Positions 55,138 to 64,000 of a stretch of DNA of 64,000 bases are shown piece after piece. The number at the start of each line of letters is the position of its first letter. The stretch's first letter is position 1. The notes beneath the pieces were generated by a model that was given only the letters and a program-made list of their open reading frames with translations, did no database searches and was not told the DNA's origin. This stretch comes from CAYSEW01 sp964430245 (GTDB taxonomy: Bacteria > Bacteroidota > Bacteroidia > Flavobacteriales_D > Parvicellaceae): the NCBI GenBank assembly GCA_964430245.1, contig CAYSEW010000004.1:89364-153363 (forward strand), written 5' to 3'. The position numbers were made by a program, and so were the translations under genes.

Positions 55138-56473
55138 ATACACCTTTAATATAATTTTCTTAATCTTATCCTTTAATCACTTTTATTCACAAAAAGTAAT
55201 AGATAAAATCGTTGCAGTAGTTGGAGAAAAAGCTATTTTACTTTCAGATATTGAAAATCAAAAAATTCAAGCTATTCAACAAGGCATACAAATTGATGAT
55301 GAAACTGACTGTATGATTCTCAATGAGATCATGTTTCAAAATCTACTAATTCATCAAGCTGAGATTGACAGTGTAGAAGTTACTGAAGATATGGTAAAAA
55401 CTGAATTAGAACAAAGAATCCAATATTTTGCAGCTCAAATAGGAGGAATAGCAGAATTAGAAAAATTTTATGACAAATCTATTCAAGAAATAAAAGATGA
55501 GTTTTACGAACAGATAGAGGAAAGGATGAAAGCTCAACAAATGCAACAAGAAATTTCTGGAAACATTACTGTTTCACCTAAAGAAGTGAAAGAGTTTTTT
55601 AATTCTTTTCCAGAAGACAGTATACCGTTTATTAATAGCAAAGTACAAGTTGCCCAGTTAGTCATTGAACCTATAATTGATGAAGATCAAAAAAATAGTA
55701 TTAAAAACAAATTAATAAATATTAGAGAAAGAATAATAAAAGGAGAGATCAGCTTTTCGGTTGCAGCAGAATTCTATTCTTGTGATCCTGGCACTAAAGG
55801 AAATGGCGGTAATTTTGGTTGGGTAAGTAGAGGAGATTTTGTGCCAGAATTTGATGCTGTAGCTTTCAATATACCAATCAATACAATCTCTGAAGTTTTT
55901 GAAAGTCCTTATGGTTTTCATATTACTAAAATTGAAAAAAGAAGAGGAGAGGAATATTATGGATCTCATATATTATTATGCAATGAAGTTAGTGAAACTC
56001 AATTAGCAGATATAAAAAAGAAAACACAAGATATAAGAGAAGAAATAATGGCTGAGAACATCACTTGGGAAGATGCTGTAAAAAAGTATTCAACAGATGA
56101 TAAAACCAAAGGATCTAATGGAATAATTTTCAATGAAGCATCTGGGTCTATGTATTGGGATATGCAAGAAATTGACAAGCAAATATTTTTAGGAATTAAG
56201 GATCTTAAAGTAGGACAGATCAGCGATCCTGTATACATGGAAACTCTAAGTGGAGATCACGCCTATAGACTTTTAAATCTACAACTACAAACCGAACCTC
56301 ATAAAGCCAATTTAAAAGACGATTATCAGATGATTCAGTCCTATGCATTATCTGCCAAACAAATTGATGTTATTTCTGAATGGGTGAATAAAAAAATAAG
56401 CACTACTCATATAAAAATAGATGATGACTATTTAAATTGTCAGTTCAACTATAACTGGAAAAGTCAACCTTAA
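55130..56473 (+). CDS. SurA-like periplasmic chaperone/isomerase
   Basis: A 447-residue protein. Signal peptide MIKYTFNIIFLILSFNHFYS. KVIDKIVAVVGEKAILLSDIE opens the SurA N-terminal core, and two parvulin-type regions follow: VAQLVIEPIIDEDQ with GGNFGWVSRGDFVPEFD and PYGFHITKIE (about 175-275), and GSHILLCNEVS with the degenerate SNGIIFNEASGSMYWD (about 280-385). The ATG at 55130 overlaps the previous stop; a TTG at 55115 would add five residues ahead of the signal peptide. It is the closest to true SurA of the three and probably serves barrel folding. Confidence 0.87.
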   Translation: MIKYTFNIIFLILSFNHFYSQKVIDKIVAVVGEKAILLSDIENQKIQAIQQGIQIDDETDCMILNEIMFQNLLIHQAEIDSVEVTEDMVKTELEQRIQYFAAQIGGIAELEKFYDKSIQEIKDEFYEQIEERMKAQQMQQEISGNITVSPKEVKEFFNSFPEDSIPFINSKVQVAQLVIEPIIDEDQKNSIKNKLINIRERIIKGEISFSVAAEFYSCDPGTKGNGGNFGWVSRGDFVPEFDAVAFNIPINTISEVFESPYGFHITKIEKRRGEEYYGSHILLCNEVSETQLADIKKKTQDIREEIMAENITWEDAVKKYSTDDKTKGSNGIIFNEASGSMYWDMQEIDKQIFLGIKDLKVGQISDPVYMETLSGDHAYRLLNLQLQTEPHKANLKDDYQMIQSYALSAKQIDVISEWVNKKISTTHIKIDDDYLNCQFNYNWKSQP

Positions 56474-56518
56474 AAATTAATTCTTATAATCTTAATTTGA
56501 TTAAAGAATTCTAAGAAT

Positions 56519-57997
56519 ATGGAAAAATATATTATTTCAATTGACCAAGGAACTACTAGTTGTAGAACAATATTATTTAACAAAGAAGGTCAAATAGTTG
56601 ACTTTGAACAAAAAGAGTTCAAACAAATACTTCCAAAAAAAGGTTGGGTAGAACATGATCCTATTGAAATTTGGGAAACACAGCTAAATACTCTTAAAGA
56701 TCTTTTAAAAAAAAACAACCTATCAAATTCTCAAATAGATTCAATTGGAATTACTAACCAAAGAGAAACAACAGTTCTATGGGATAAAAAAACAGGAAAA
56801 CCTGTATATAACGCAATTGTCTGGCAAGATAATAGAACAATCAATTTTTGTAATGCTTTAAAAGCTGACAACAAAGAAAACCTAATTAGGTCGAAAACTG
56901 GATTGGTTTTGGATTCTTATTTCTCTGGATCAAAAATCAACTGGTTGCTAAATAATATTCCTAATCTTGATGAGCTTATCGAAAATGATCGATTATTATT
57001 TGGAACTATTGACACATGGCTTATTTGGAATTTAACTAAAGGAGCTACACATGCTACTGATGTTTCAAATGCATCACGAACATTGATCTTTAACATAAAT
57101 AACTTATGTTGGGACGATGAACTACTTGAATTATTTAAGATTCCTAAATCTCTTCTCCCTGAAGTAAAGGAAAGTTCTGATAATTTTGGTGCTTGGGAAT
57201 GGGATGGCGTTGAAATACCCATTCTAGGAGTCGCAGGTGATCAACAAGCAGCTTTATTTGGTCAATGCTGTTTTAAAAGTGGCATGGTCAAAAACACTTA
57301 TGGAACAGGATGCTTTATGTTAATGAATACAGGTGAAAATCCTGTCATTAGCCAAAATGGATTATTAACAACTATTGCCTGGTCAATCAATGGTAAAGTT
57401 TTCTATGCATTAGAAGGGAGTGTATTTATAGCTGGTGCTGCAGTACAATGGCTAAGAGATAGTCTTCGTATTATAAAATCAGCTGAAGAGACTGAAGAAA
57501 TGGCTAATATGAGTAATGATGATAGCGTAATATTTGTTCCTGCATTTTCTGGATTAGGTGCTCCCTATTGGAACATGCAATCTAAAGGAGCTATTTTTGG
57601 ATTAACAAGAGATACTGGAATCAATGAATTATGCAAAGCCACTCTTGAATCATTGGCGCTACAATCCAGAGATGTAATCTTAGCTATGGAAAAAGATGCA
57701 AATATTCAACTAAAAAGTTTAGCTGTTGATGGTGGAGCTTGTAAAAACGAATACTTAATGCAATTTCAAGCAGACATACTTAACACACAAGTTAAAAAAC
57801 CAAATGTAATTGAATCTACAGCTTTAGGAGCAGCCTATTTAGCAGGATTATTCTCAGGATTTTACAACATGGATTCTTTTAAAAAGAATCATAAAATAGA
57901 AGCTACTTTTACTTCTAATATGGATGACAAAACTAGAAACGCTAAAACTGATTTATGGGCAAATGCAATTAATAGCATCATTAACATGCACAATTAA
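56519..57997 (+). CDS. glpK: Glycerol kinase
   Basis: Phosphorylates glycerol to glycerol 3-phosphate with ATP. A 492-residue FGGY kinase: SIDQGTTSCRTILFNKEGQ at the N-terminus, GWVEHDPIEIW, ITNQRETTVLWDKKTGKP, YFSGSKINWLL, the phosphate loop GTGCFMLMNTGE, and DGGACKNEYLMQFQAD near the C-terminus. The length equals that of the family. Head of a three-gene operon with the dehydrogenase 11 bases downstream. No glycerol facilitator gene is nearby. Confidence 0.96.
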   Translation: MEKYIISIDQGTTSCRTILFNKEGQIVDFEQKEFKQILPKKGWVEHDPIEIWETQLNTLKDLLKKNNLSNSQIDSIGITNQRETTVLWDKKTGKPVYNAIVWQDNRTINFCNALKADNKENLIRSKTGLVLDSYFSGSKINWLLNNIPNLDELIENDRLLFGTIDTWLIWNLTKGATHATDVSNASRTLIFNINNLCWDDELLELFKIPKSLLPEVKESSDNFGAWEWDGVEIPILGVAGDQQAALFGQCCFKSGMVKNTYGTGCFMLMNTGENPVISQNGLLTTIAWSINGKVFYALEGSVFIAGAAVQWLRDSLRIIKSAEETEEMANMSNDDSVIFVPAFSGLGAPYWNMQSKGAIFGLTRDTGINELCKATLESLALQSRDVILAMEKDANIQLKSLAVDGGACKNEYLMQFQADILNTQVKKPNVIESTALGAAYLAGLFSGFYNMDSFKKNHKIEATFTSNMDDKTRNAKTDLWANAINSIINMHN

Positions 57998-58008
57998 AAA
58001 AAACTGGA

Positions 58009-59634
58009 TTGGAAAATTCTTCTTCATTTAATGCAAAGCATAGATCCAATACTATTAAAAATGCTTCTTCTAGCCTTTATGACCTTATAGTAATTGGTGG
58101 CGGCATAACAGGTGCTGGCATCTTATTAGATGCCTCATCAAGAGGATTAAAGACATTATTAGTAGAAAAATCAGATTTTGCTTCAGGAACTTCAAGCAGA
58201 TCAACTAAACTAATTCACGGTGGTTTAAGGTATCTAAAAAATTTAGAATTTAGAATAGTTAGAGAAACAGGAAGAGAAAGAACAATTCTATATAAAAATG
58301 CACCCCATCTTGTAATCCCTGAAAAATTATTAATCCCATTGACTAAAAAAGGGAATTATAAAAAATGGCAATTAAGCTGGGCCCTTAAAATTTATGATCT
58401 TCTAGCTGGAGTTAAAGGAATTGACAAAAGGAAGATGCATAATAAAGAAACTACTTTAAATAAAGAGCCATTGCTTAACTCTTTAGATTTAATAGGTGCT
58501 GGCGTTTATGCTGAATATCGTACAGATGATGCTCGATTAACTCTTGAAATAATTAAGACAGCTTTAAATTATAATGGAACAGCAATTAATTATTCAGAAG
58601 TTACTGATTTAAAAAAACATAATAATATTTTTCATGTAAATTGTTCTAATAAATTAACTGGAGAACAATTTGTAATAAAGGCTAAATCAATCATTAATGC
58701 TACTGGTCCATGGGTAGATGATTTATGCAAGATAGACCAAATTGAATCTATTGATAAAATTTGTCTTTCAAAAGGGATACATATTGTATTAAATAAAGAA
58801 AAAATACCAATTAATCATTCTATTTATTTTGAAGTTGAAGACGGCAGACTATGCTTTGTTATTCCTAGAGATAAAGTAGTTTATATAGGAACTACAGATA
58901 CTGCATATACTGGAAATAAAAATGAACCTAACATCAACAATAATGATATCAATTATTTAATAAATGCAATCAATAACACTTTTAACATAAATAAAATCAA
59001 CAAGACAGATATTATATCATCCTGGTCTGGATTAAGACCTCTAATAAAAAAAGAGGGTCTAAACACAAAAGAATTATCTAGAAAAGATGAAATATCTATT
59101 TCTAAATCTGGGATGATCACTATTGCTGGAGGTAAATTGACAGGTTATAGAATTATGGCAAAAAAAATTGTTGATCTAATTTGCAAAAAACATAACATCA
59201 AAAAAAGATGTATTAGCGACACCATTATTATTAATGGAGGTGAATTTAAAAATCTAGATTATGAGCACTTTAAAACAAACATCTCTAATCAGCTAAAAGA
59301 ACTTAAAATTGATAGCTATAATTCGAGTTACTTGATGTCAAATTATGGCAATCAATCAAACTCAATACTTGAAATTTACAAAAACAATAATTTCAATCAT
59401 TTAGTAGAAGCAGAAGTCGTTTTTTGTTTAAATAATGAAAGCCTTTATAATGCTTTAGATTTTTTCTTAAGACGTACAGGAAAGATTTTCTTTTATCCAG
59501 AAATAGTATTAAAAGAATTAGAAATAGTAATGCCTTATTTTATCAAATACCTTTCTATAGATAATAATGAAGCAGATCAAATGAAAGAAAATGTAAAAAA
59601 TTATCTTAAAAAACTCACTAATTTTAGTGAATGA
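58009..59634 (+). CDS. glpD: Glycerol-3-phosphate dehydrogenase (FAD, aerobic)
   Basis: Oxidises glycerol 3-phosphate to dihydroxyacetone phosphate with electrons to quinone at the inner membrane. A 541-residue protein: YDLIVIGGGITGAGILLDASS (FAD, about residues 24-44), SSRSTKLIHGGLRYLKNLEF, YAEYRTDDARL, IINATGPWVDDLC, SWSGLRPLI and TIAGGKLTGYRIMA. No ATG is available before the FAD motif, so the TTG at 58009 is the start. The following hydrolase gene begins inside its stop (ATGA). Confidence 0.95.
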   Translation: MENSSSFNAKHRSNTIKNASSSLYDLIVIGGGITGAGILLDASSRGLKTLLVEKSDFASGTSSRSTKLIHGGLRYLKNLEFRIVRETGRERTILYKNAPHLVIPEKLLIPLTKKGNYKKWQLSWALKIYDLLAGVKGIDKRKMHNKETTLNKEPLLNSLDLIGAGVYAEYRTDDARLTLEIIKTALNYNGTAINYSEVTDLKKHNNIFHVNCSNKLTGEQFVIKAKSIINATGPWVDDLCKIDQIESIDKICLSKGIHIVLNKEKIPINHSIYFEVEDGRLCFVIPRDKVVYIGTTDTAYTGNKNEPNINNNDINYLINAINNTFNINKINKTDIISSWSGLRPLIKKEGLNTKELSRKDEISISKSGMITIAGGKLTGYRIMAKKIVDLICKKHNIKKRCISDTIIINGGEFKNLDYEHFKTNISNQLKELKIDSYNSSYLMSNYGNQSNSILEIYKNNNFNHLVEAEVVFCLNNESLYNALDFFLRRTGKIFFYPEIVLKELEIVMPYFIKYLSIDNNEADQMKENVKNYLKKLTNFSE

Positions 59635-60308
59635 TAAAACGAAATATCTCAACAACAAAAAAAGCCAGGTACTTTTTATCACAAGAACCTCATTGTGAAA
59701 TAGATGAAATTTGGATTGTTTTACATGGATATGGACAGCTAGCTAATTCATTTCTTGATTGGTTTAAACCTGTTTTTTCTAAAAATACACTCATTATATC
59801 TCCTGAAGGCCTTCATAGATTTTACTGGAATGGATTTAATGGAAAAGTGGTAGCTTCTTGGATGACAAAAGAAGATAGGCTTGATGACATTAATGATTAT
59901 ATTAATTATCTGGATAACATAATTTACCAGATCAAACCCCTGGTTTCTACAAAATCTTTTTATCACATATTAGGGTTTTCTCAAGGAGCTGCAACCGCAT
60001 GCAGATGGATTAGTTTAGGAGAAACAAAATTAAATTCTTTGACCTTATGGGGAGGATCTTTCCCTAATGATATAGATTACATTAATAAAATGAATATCTT
60101 TAATAACCTTAAAACAAAAATTTTCATTGGAGAAAATGATGAGTTTTATAACAAAAGCATTATTAATAAAGAAATTAAAAGATTAAATGAATATAAAATA
60201 AAATTTAATTTTCATCATTATATAGGAAGGCACAAAGTAGAGGCCGCACCTTTAAAAAAATTAAAAAAGCTTATTAGAAAAGAAATAGAATCATTTAAAA
60301 CAACTTAA
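59631..60308 (+). CDS. Cytoplasmic phospholipase/carboxylesterase-like alpha/beta hydrolase
   Basis: A 225-residue esterase with no signal peptide. HGYGQLANSFLDWF (oxyanion region), nucleophile elbow GFSQGAATACRW (Ser near residue 118), acid residue in IGENDEFYN and histidine in YIGRHKVEAAP complete the triad. Start ATG overlaps the glpD stop by 4 bases, so it is translationally coupled to it. It resembles the phospholipase/carboxylesterase (YpfH-like) group. In the glp operon, a role in releasing glycerol or acyl groups from lipids is an inference. Confidence 0.83.
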   Translation: MIKRNISTTKKARYFLSQEPHCEIDEIWIVLHGYGQLANSFLDWFKPVFSKNTLIISPEGLHRFYWNGFNGKVVASWMTKEDRLDDINDYINYLDNIIYQIKPLVSTKSFYHILGFSQGAATACRWISLGETKLNSLTLWGGSFPNDIDYINKMNIFNNLKTKIFIGENDEFYNKSIINKEIKRLNEYKIKFNFHHYIGRHKVEAAPLKKLKKLIRKEIESFKTT

Positions 60309-60424
60309 ATATTAATTAAGTGTTAATTATGTATAAGTTTATTAGATGTGACAACCAAATCACTATTTTCAATGTCTATATTAAAATAGATTTTATTTGA
60401 TAGAACCTCATTAGCAACATAATT

Positions 60425-62959
60425 ATGAATCCATTTAAAATATTTTTAAGTCTTATTTTTATTTTGATCAATCTGAATTTTTGGTCACAAACTACAATGC
60501 ACATTATTGGAACTGGCAATGTACAAAACACCAATACTTCCTTCCCAACTCCTTATGGAAACTGGTATTGGGGTGCCAAAAATCAATTTTTAATTCAAGC
60601 AGCTGAATTACAAGCAGCTGGAATGAGTGCTGGAAATATTTATAGCTTAAGTTTTGATGTAGTAACTCCTGCAGGAACAAGTCTTGAAGATTTTGAGATC
60701 GGATTAAAATTAACCTCAGCTAATGATGTTTCTGCTGGACTAACAACAGGTTTTGCCAATGTATACGGTCCCTTAGATTATACAGACATCTCAGGCTGGA
60801 ACCAACATGATTTCCATACTCCTTTTTATTGGGATGGATCTTCTAATTTATTAATAGAAACTTGTTTTAATAATAGCTCATGGACAACTAATGCAATTAT
60901 TAATATGTCCACCTATTCTTATGAGTCTTCATGTTATAGAAGAGCTGATAATAATTCAGTTTGTAATAGCACCTGGACGAATGGAGACGAATTTGAAAGA
61001 CCCAATTTAAAAATAGAGTGGCAAGATCCAAATGCCCCTCCATCACCTGATTTTACAGTTAGTACAACCAACACTTGCTCGGGCTCTGTTAATTTTTATG
61101 ATGGCTCTACTAATAATCCAACTCAATGGCTATGGGATTTTGGAGACGGGAACACAGACACAACTCAAAACCCAATACATACCTATTCAGCTTCTGGCAC
61201 TTATACTGTAACTTTAACAGCAACTAATTCACTAGGCAGTAACAATATAACTTACACTAACCTTATAACTGTAAATCTAGGAGGCCTGAACCCTATTACC
61301 GCATCGTGTATTCCATTAACTCAAGATGGGTCTCTTGGATTTGGGATAACAAATGTATCTTTTAGTAATTTAAACAAAACCTCTGGTAACGCTTCAGAAG
61401 GATATTCAGACTTTACTTGCGACTCAACTGCTGTCTATGTAGGATTAAATTATACAATTGACATTACTCACAACGCACCTACTGTTCATCAATGTGGTGC
61501 ATGGATTGACTTTAATAATGATGGAGTTTTTAATAATTCTACTGAACAAATCGTATACAGCGCTAGTTCATTAACAACTTCAGGAAATGTGTTAATTCCT
61601 TCAAATTCAGTTCTCAATACCCCTTTAAGAATGAGAGTCTGGGCTGACTATGATCTTGGTGCAGTACTAGACCCATGTAATGACCCTCTATATGGTCAAG
61701 CAGAAGATTTCACTATTTTTATATTACAAGATACCACACCTCCAGTAGCAAACCTTGCTGCTAATGTTACATATACATGTAATGGCATAGTAGAATTCAC
61801 TGACCTCTCATCAAATGCTCCTTTTGCTTGGGGTTGGGACTTTGGAGACGGATCCACCTCTGTTGCTCAAAACCCTATTCATACTTACACAAGTGATGGA
61901 ACTTATGATGTGCAATTGATCTCTACTAATCAGTATGGAAGTGACACCATTCTTATGACAGCATACGTAGTAGTGTCCACCGCAAATGCATTAACACCAG
62001 TTAATTGCAGCCCTGCCACATTAGGATATTGTTGTAAATATGGTATTACAAAAGTTGTTTTTAATACTATTAATAACACAACTCTTGATGCTAGTGAAGG
62101 ATACAAGGATTATTCATGCGAGCACCAGACATATGTAAATATAGGAGATTCCTACCCCATTACAATTATAACTGGACCTGACAATCCTCAAGACACTAAA
62201 GTATGGATAGACCTTGACAATAATGGAGTATTTGACAACAACACGGAATTATTCCTTGAAGAATTAAATGCTTATGATCCGAGTGGATCTATAACTATTC
62301 CTTCTAACATAACGCTATCTACCCCCTTAAGAATGAGAATATCTTCTGATGAAGTGGGAAATAATTTTGGCCCATGTGACGATCTTTTTAGAGGTCAAGT
62401 AGAAGATTACGCCATTATTGTTAATGACACTAATTGCCCTGCTCCAACTTCATTATTAGGTACAAATGTTACTTCTTCATCAATTGACCTTAGCTGGAAT
62501 GCTGGAGGATCAGAAACTCAATGGAATATAGAATATGGATTAATGGGATTTTTTGTAGGTTCAGGTATTTCCATTACTGGAGTTAATACTAACCCATATA
62601 CTGTTACAGGTCTATCTAATGGTAATGAATATGACTTTTACATTCAAGCAGACTGCGGAGGAGCACAAAGTGGTTGGGTAGGACCATTTTCATCTCTAAT
62701 AAATATTGATGAACATTCATTTGATTTTAAAATATTTCCAAATCCTTCAGCTGGTTTCATTACATTAATAATTCCCAATAGAGAATTAGATAAAATCAAC
62801 ATTTATGATCTAATAGGTAAAAAATTAGTTACCTACCAGTCATTTTCTTCTTCTAGCACCATCAATTTAGATCTAAATGAATTAAACTCTGGATCCTATT
62901 TAATTGAAATAATAGATTCAAAAGGATTTAGTGGAATTAAAACTTTGGTTATTCAATAA
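60425..62959 (+). CDS. Secreted multidomain protein (PKD, GEVED, FnIII) with T9SS type A sorting domain
   Basis: An 844-residue surface or extracellular protein. Signal peptide MNPFKIFLSLIFILINLNFWS. An N-terminal module (about 25-200) carries PTPYGNWYWGAKNQFL; PKD with WLWDFGDGNTDTTQNPIHTY (about 205-285); GEVED module ending GQAEDFTIFIL (about 290-440); second PKD with WGWDFGDGSTSVAQNP (about 445-525); second GEVED ending GQVEDYAIIV (about 530-680); FnIII with SIDLSWNAGGSETQWNIEY (about 685-765); C-terminal T9SS domain KIFPNPSAGFITLII ending GIKTLVIQ. No catalytic motif is visible, so it is most likely an adhesin. The next gene starts one base after its stop. Confidence 0.88.
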   Translation: MNPFKIFLSLIFILINLNFWSQTTMHIIGTGNVQNTNTSFPTPYGNWYWGAKNQFLIQAAELQAAGMSAGNIYSLSFDVVTPAGTSLEDFEIGLKLTSANDVSAGLTTGFANVYGPLDYTDISGWNQHDFHTPFYWDGSSNLLIETCFNNSSWTTNAIINMSTYSYESSCYRRADNNSVCNSTWTNGDEFERPNLKIEWQDPNAPPSPDFTVSTTNTCSGSVNFYDGSTNNPTQWLWDFGDGNTDTTQNPIHTYSASGTYTVTLTATNSLGSNNITYTNLITVNLGGLNPITASCIPLTQDGSLGFGITNVSFSNLNKTSGNASEGYSDFTCDSTAVYVGLNYTIDITHNAPTVHQCGAWIDFNNDGVFNNSTEQIVYSASSLTTSGNVLIPSNSVLNTPLRMRVWADYDLGAVLDPCNDPLYGQAEDFTIFILQDTTPPVANLAANVTYTCNGIVEFTDLSSNAPFAWGWDFGDGSTSVAQNPIHTYTSDGTYDVQLISTNQYGSDTILMTAYVVVSTANALTPVNCSPATLGYCCKYGITKVVFNTINNTTLDASEGYKDYSCEHQTYVNIGDSYPITIITGPDNPQDTKVWIDLDNNGVFDNNTELFLEELNAYDPSGSITIPSNITLSTPLRMRISSDEVGNNFGPCDDLFRGQVEDYAIIVNDTNCPAPTSLLGTNVTSSSIDLSWNAGGSETQWNIEYGLMGFFVGSGISITGVNTNPYTVTGLSNGNEYDFYIQADCGGAQSGWVGPFSSLINIDEHSFDFKIFPNPSAGFITLIIPNRELDKINIYDLIGKKLVTYQSFSSSSTINLDLNELNSGSYLIEIIDSKGFSGIKTLVIQ

Positions 62960-62960
62960 A

Positions 62961-64000
62961 ATGAAAAAAATATTCAGCTTTTTTGTTTTAATTCTTCTTT
63001 TATCCATAAATAATAAATTTTATGGGACTCACCTTATTGGTGGAAATTTAGGCTATGAATATATTGGTCAAACACCTACTGGGGATTACACCTTTAAAAT
63101 CATTTTAACTACCTATACAAATTGCGGTCCAGGATCCAATGTCCCTACTCCAGAAAATGATGTAACTGTAGCTATCTATAATCACGATGTTCAAAACTCA
63201 CCTTTAGGTGGAGTTGATAAAGTTTTTATTCAGACTTTATTCATGCCTTTAGTTAATTCTTATGTTATTCAACCTGGATTACCTAATGGATGTACTGTTG
63301 GATCATCATCTTGTATTTACAAAGGAGTTTATTCAGCTACTATAGACCTTCCATTAAACTTTAATGGATATCACGTATTTTATGAAAGGTGCTGTAGAAA
63401 TAATAGTATAGTCAATTTAATCCCTCAGGAATCAATGTCCTTTCATGCCTATATTTCACCACCCTTATTAGGAAACTCTTCACCTGTATTTACTGATGAC
63501 CCTGTACCATTTTTATGTGCTGGTGATACTACCACAATATTAAATACAGCATTTGATCCAGATGGGGATGAATTAGTCTTTAGTTTTGTAGTACCCTATG
63601 ACGCAGATCAATCTTCTGCTTCAGATCCAGATCCTCTTTCTGGCGGTAATATTCCTATACCACTTCAATGGCCTATTGCACCTGTAACTTACGAGGCTGG
63701 ATATAATTTAGCTGATCCTTTTGGTGCCGGTGGTTATACGAGTATTAATGCTTCTACTGGTTTAACTACTTACTATCCTCCAGCAACTGGTGATTACGTA
63801 GTTGCTGTTGAGATTAAAGAATACAGAAATGGCAATCTCATAGGAGTTACTCGTAGAGATCTTCAATTACTAGTTATAAATTGCCCTCCTAATCCTGCTC
63901 CTAATATTGATCCTCAGGCAGGGACTACACAATTTCAATTTACTGTAGAAGAAGGTGAAACACTCTGTTTTGACTTTGGTTTTGATGATCCTAATGGTGA
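62961..64000 (+). CDS. Adhesin-like surface protein (partial, 3' end off the window)
   Basis: An open frame of 346 complete codons with no stop before the window end. Start MKKIFSFFVLILLLSINNKF is a signal peptide, followed by YGTHLIGGNLGYEYIG. The segment with FYERCCRNNSIVNL and FDPDGDELVFSFVVPYD parallels the first 300 residues of the 1374-residue T9SS protein at 36736-40860, including the CCRN motif, the EPDG/DPDG motif and LIGVTRRDLQLLVINC. It probably continues into PKD repeats and a T9SS domain. It begins one base after the previous stop, so the two may be co-transcribed. Confidence 0.75.
   Translation, partial: MKKIFSFFVLILLLSINNKFYGTHLIGGNLGYEYIGQTPTGDYTFKIILTTYTNCGPGSNVPTPENDVTVAIYNHDVQNSPLGGVDKVFIQTLFMPLVNSYVIQPGLPNGCTVGSSSCIYKGVYSATIDLPLNFNGYHVFYERCCRNNSIVNLIPQESMSFHAYISPPLLGNSSPVFTDDPVPFLCAGDTTTILNTAFDPDGDELVFSFVVPYDADQSSASDPDPLSGGNIPIPLQWPIAPVTYEAGYNLADPFGAGGYTSINASTGLTTYYPPATGDYVVAVEIKEYRNGNLIGVTRRDLQLLVINCPPNPAPNIDPQAGTTQFQFTVEEGETLCFDFGFDDPNG

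Overview
The window looks like AT-rich chromosomal DNA from a member of the Bacteroidota, most likely a flavobacterial-type (Flavobacteriales) marine bacterium, and it reads as a draft or metagenome scaffold. Evidence: secreted proteins end in type IX secretion (T9SS) sorting domains of both kinds; a PorP/SprF protein is paired with a PorE-like OmpA protein; several genes have the Bacteroidota promoter pattern TTG-N18..20-TAnnTTTG; and there is a small DUF4295 gene beside rpmG. I see no tRNA, rRNA, CRISPR array, insertion sequence or phage genes. No intergenic space exceeds about 250 bases. Two runs of exactly 100 N are each flanked by an identical 55-base direct repeat. They look like unmerged assembly overlaps inside two otherwise intact genes.

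Region by region. 0-10 kb: fatty acid and probably alkane oxidation, with two long-type acyl-CoA dehydrogenases, an AlkB-type alkane hydroxylase, a MarR regulator, and a thiolase-FadJ-like operon. A 14-base palindromic motif is shared by the promoters of the second dehydrogenase and of the thiolase operon. The interval also holds an N-acetylglucosamine-kinase-like ATPase and a DUF1801 protein. 10-18 kb: a secreted thioredoxin-like protein, an aminotransferase, a T9SS-exported esterase, an ECF sigma factor with a putative dual-membrane-spanning anti-sigma factor, a CtlX-type hydrolase, a lipoprotein and an Smr protein. 18-28 kb: a hybrid histidine kinase, rimO, ftsY, a DUF4295 gene, rpmG, a secreted M24 aminopeptidase, rpmB and yidC. 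28-36.7 kb: a five-gene minus-strand run (hemE, OmpA-like, UMF1 transporter, lhgO, penicillin-acylase-like hydrolase) plus small hypotheticals. 36.7-50.6 kb: a 1374-residue T9SS adhesin-like protein, an SPFH protein, purL, a polytopic membrane protein, an amidohydrolase lipoprotein and the PorP/PorE-like pair. 50.8-60.3 kb: guaB, three SurA-like periplasmic chaperone genes, then glpK-glpD-esterase. 60.4 kb to the end: a multidomain T9SS protein and the start of another adhesin-like protein, both sharing modules with the 1374-residue protein.

How the parts fit: the left end is a lipid/alkane catabolic cluster probably controlled by the MarR protein. The middle is housekeeping (translation, protein targeting and insertion, haem, purines). 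Several loci serve the cell envelope: the sigma/anti-sigma pair, YidC, the SurA trio, the PorP/PorE-like pair and the T9SS cargo. The most promising signals for follow-up are the inner-to-outer-membrane anti-sigma architecture, the MarR operator pair next to alkB, and two uncharacterised modules shared between T9SS proteins 20 kb apart.
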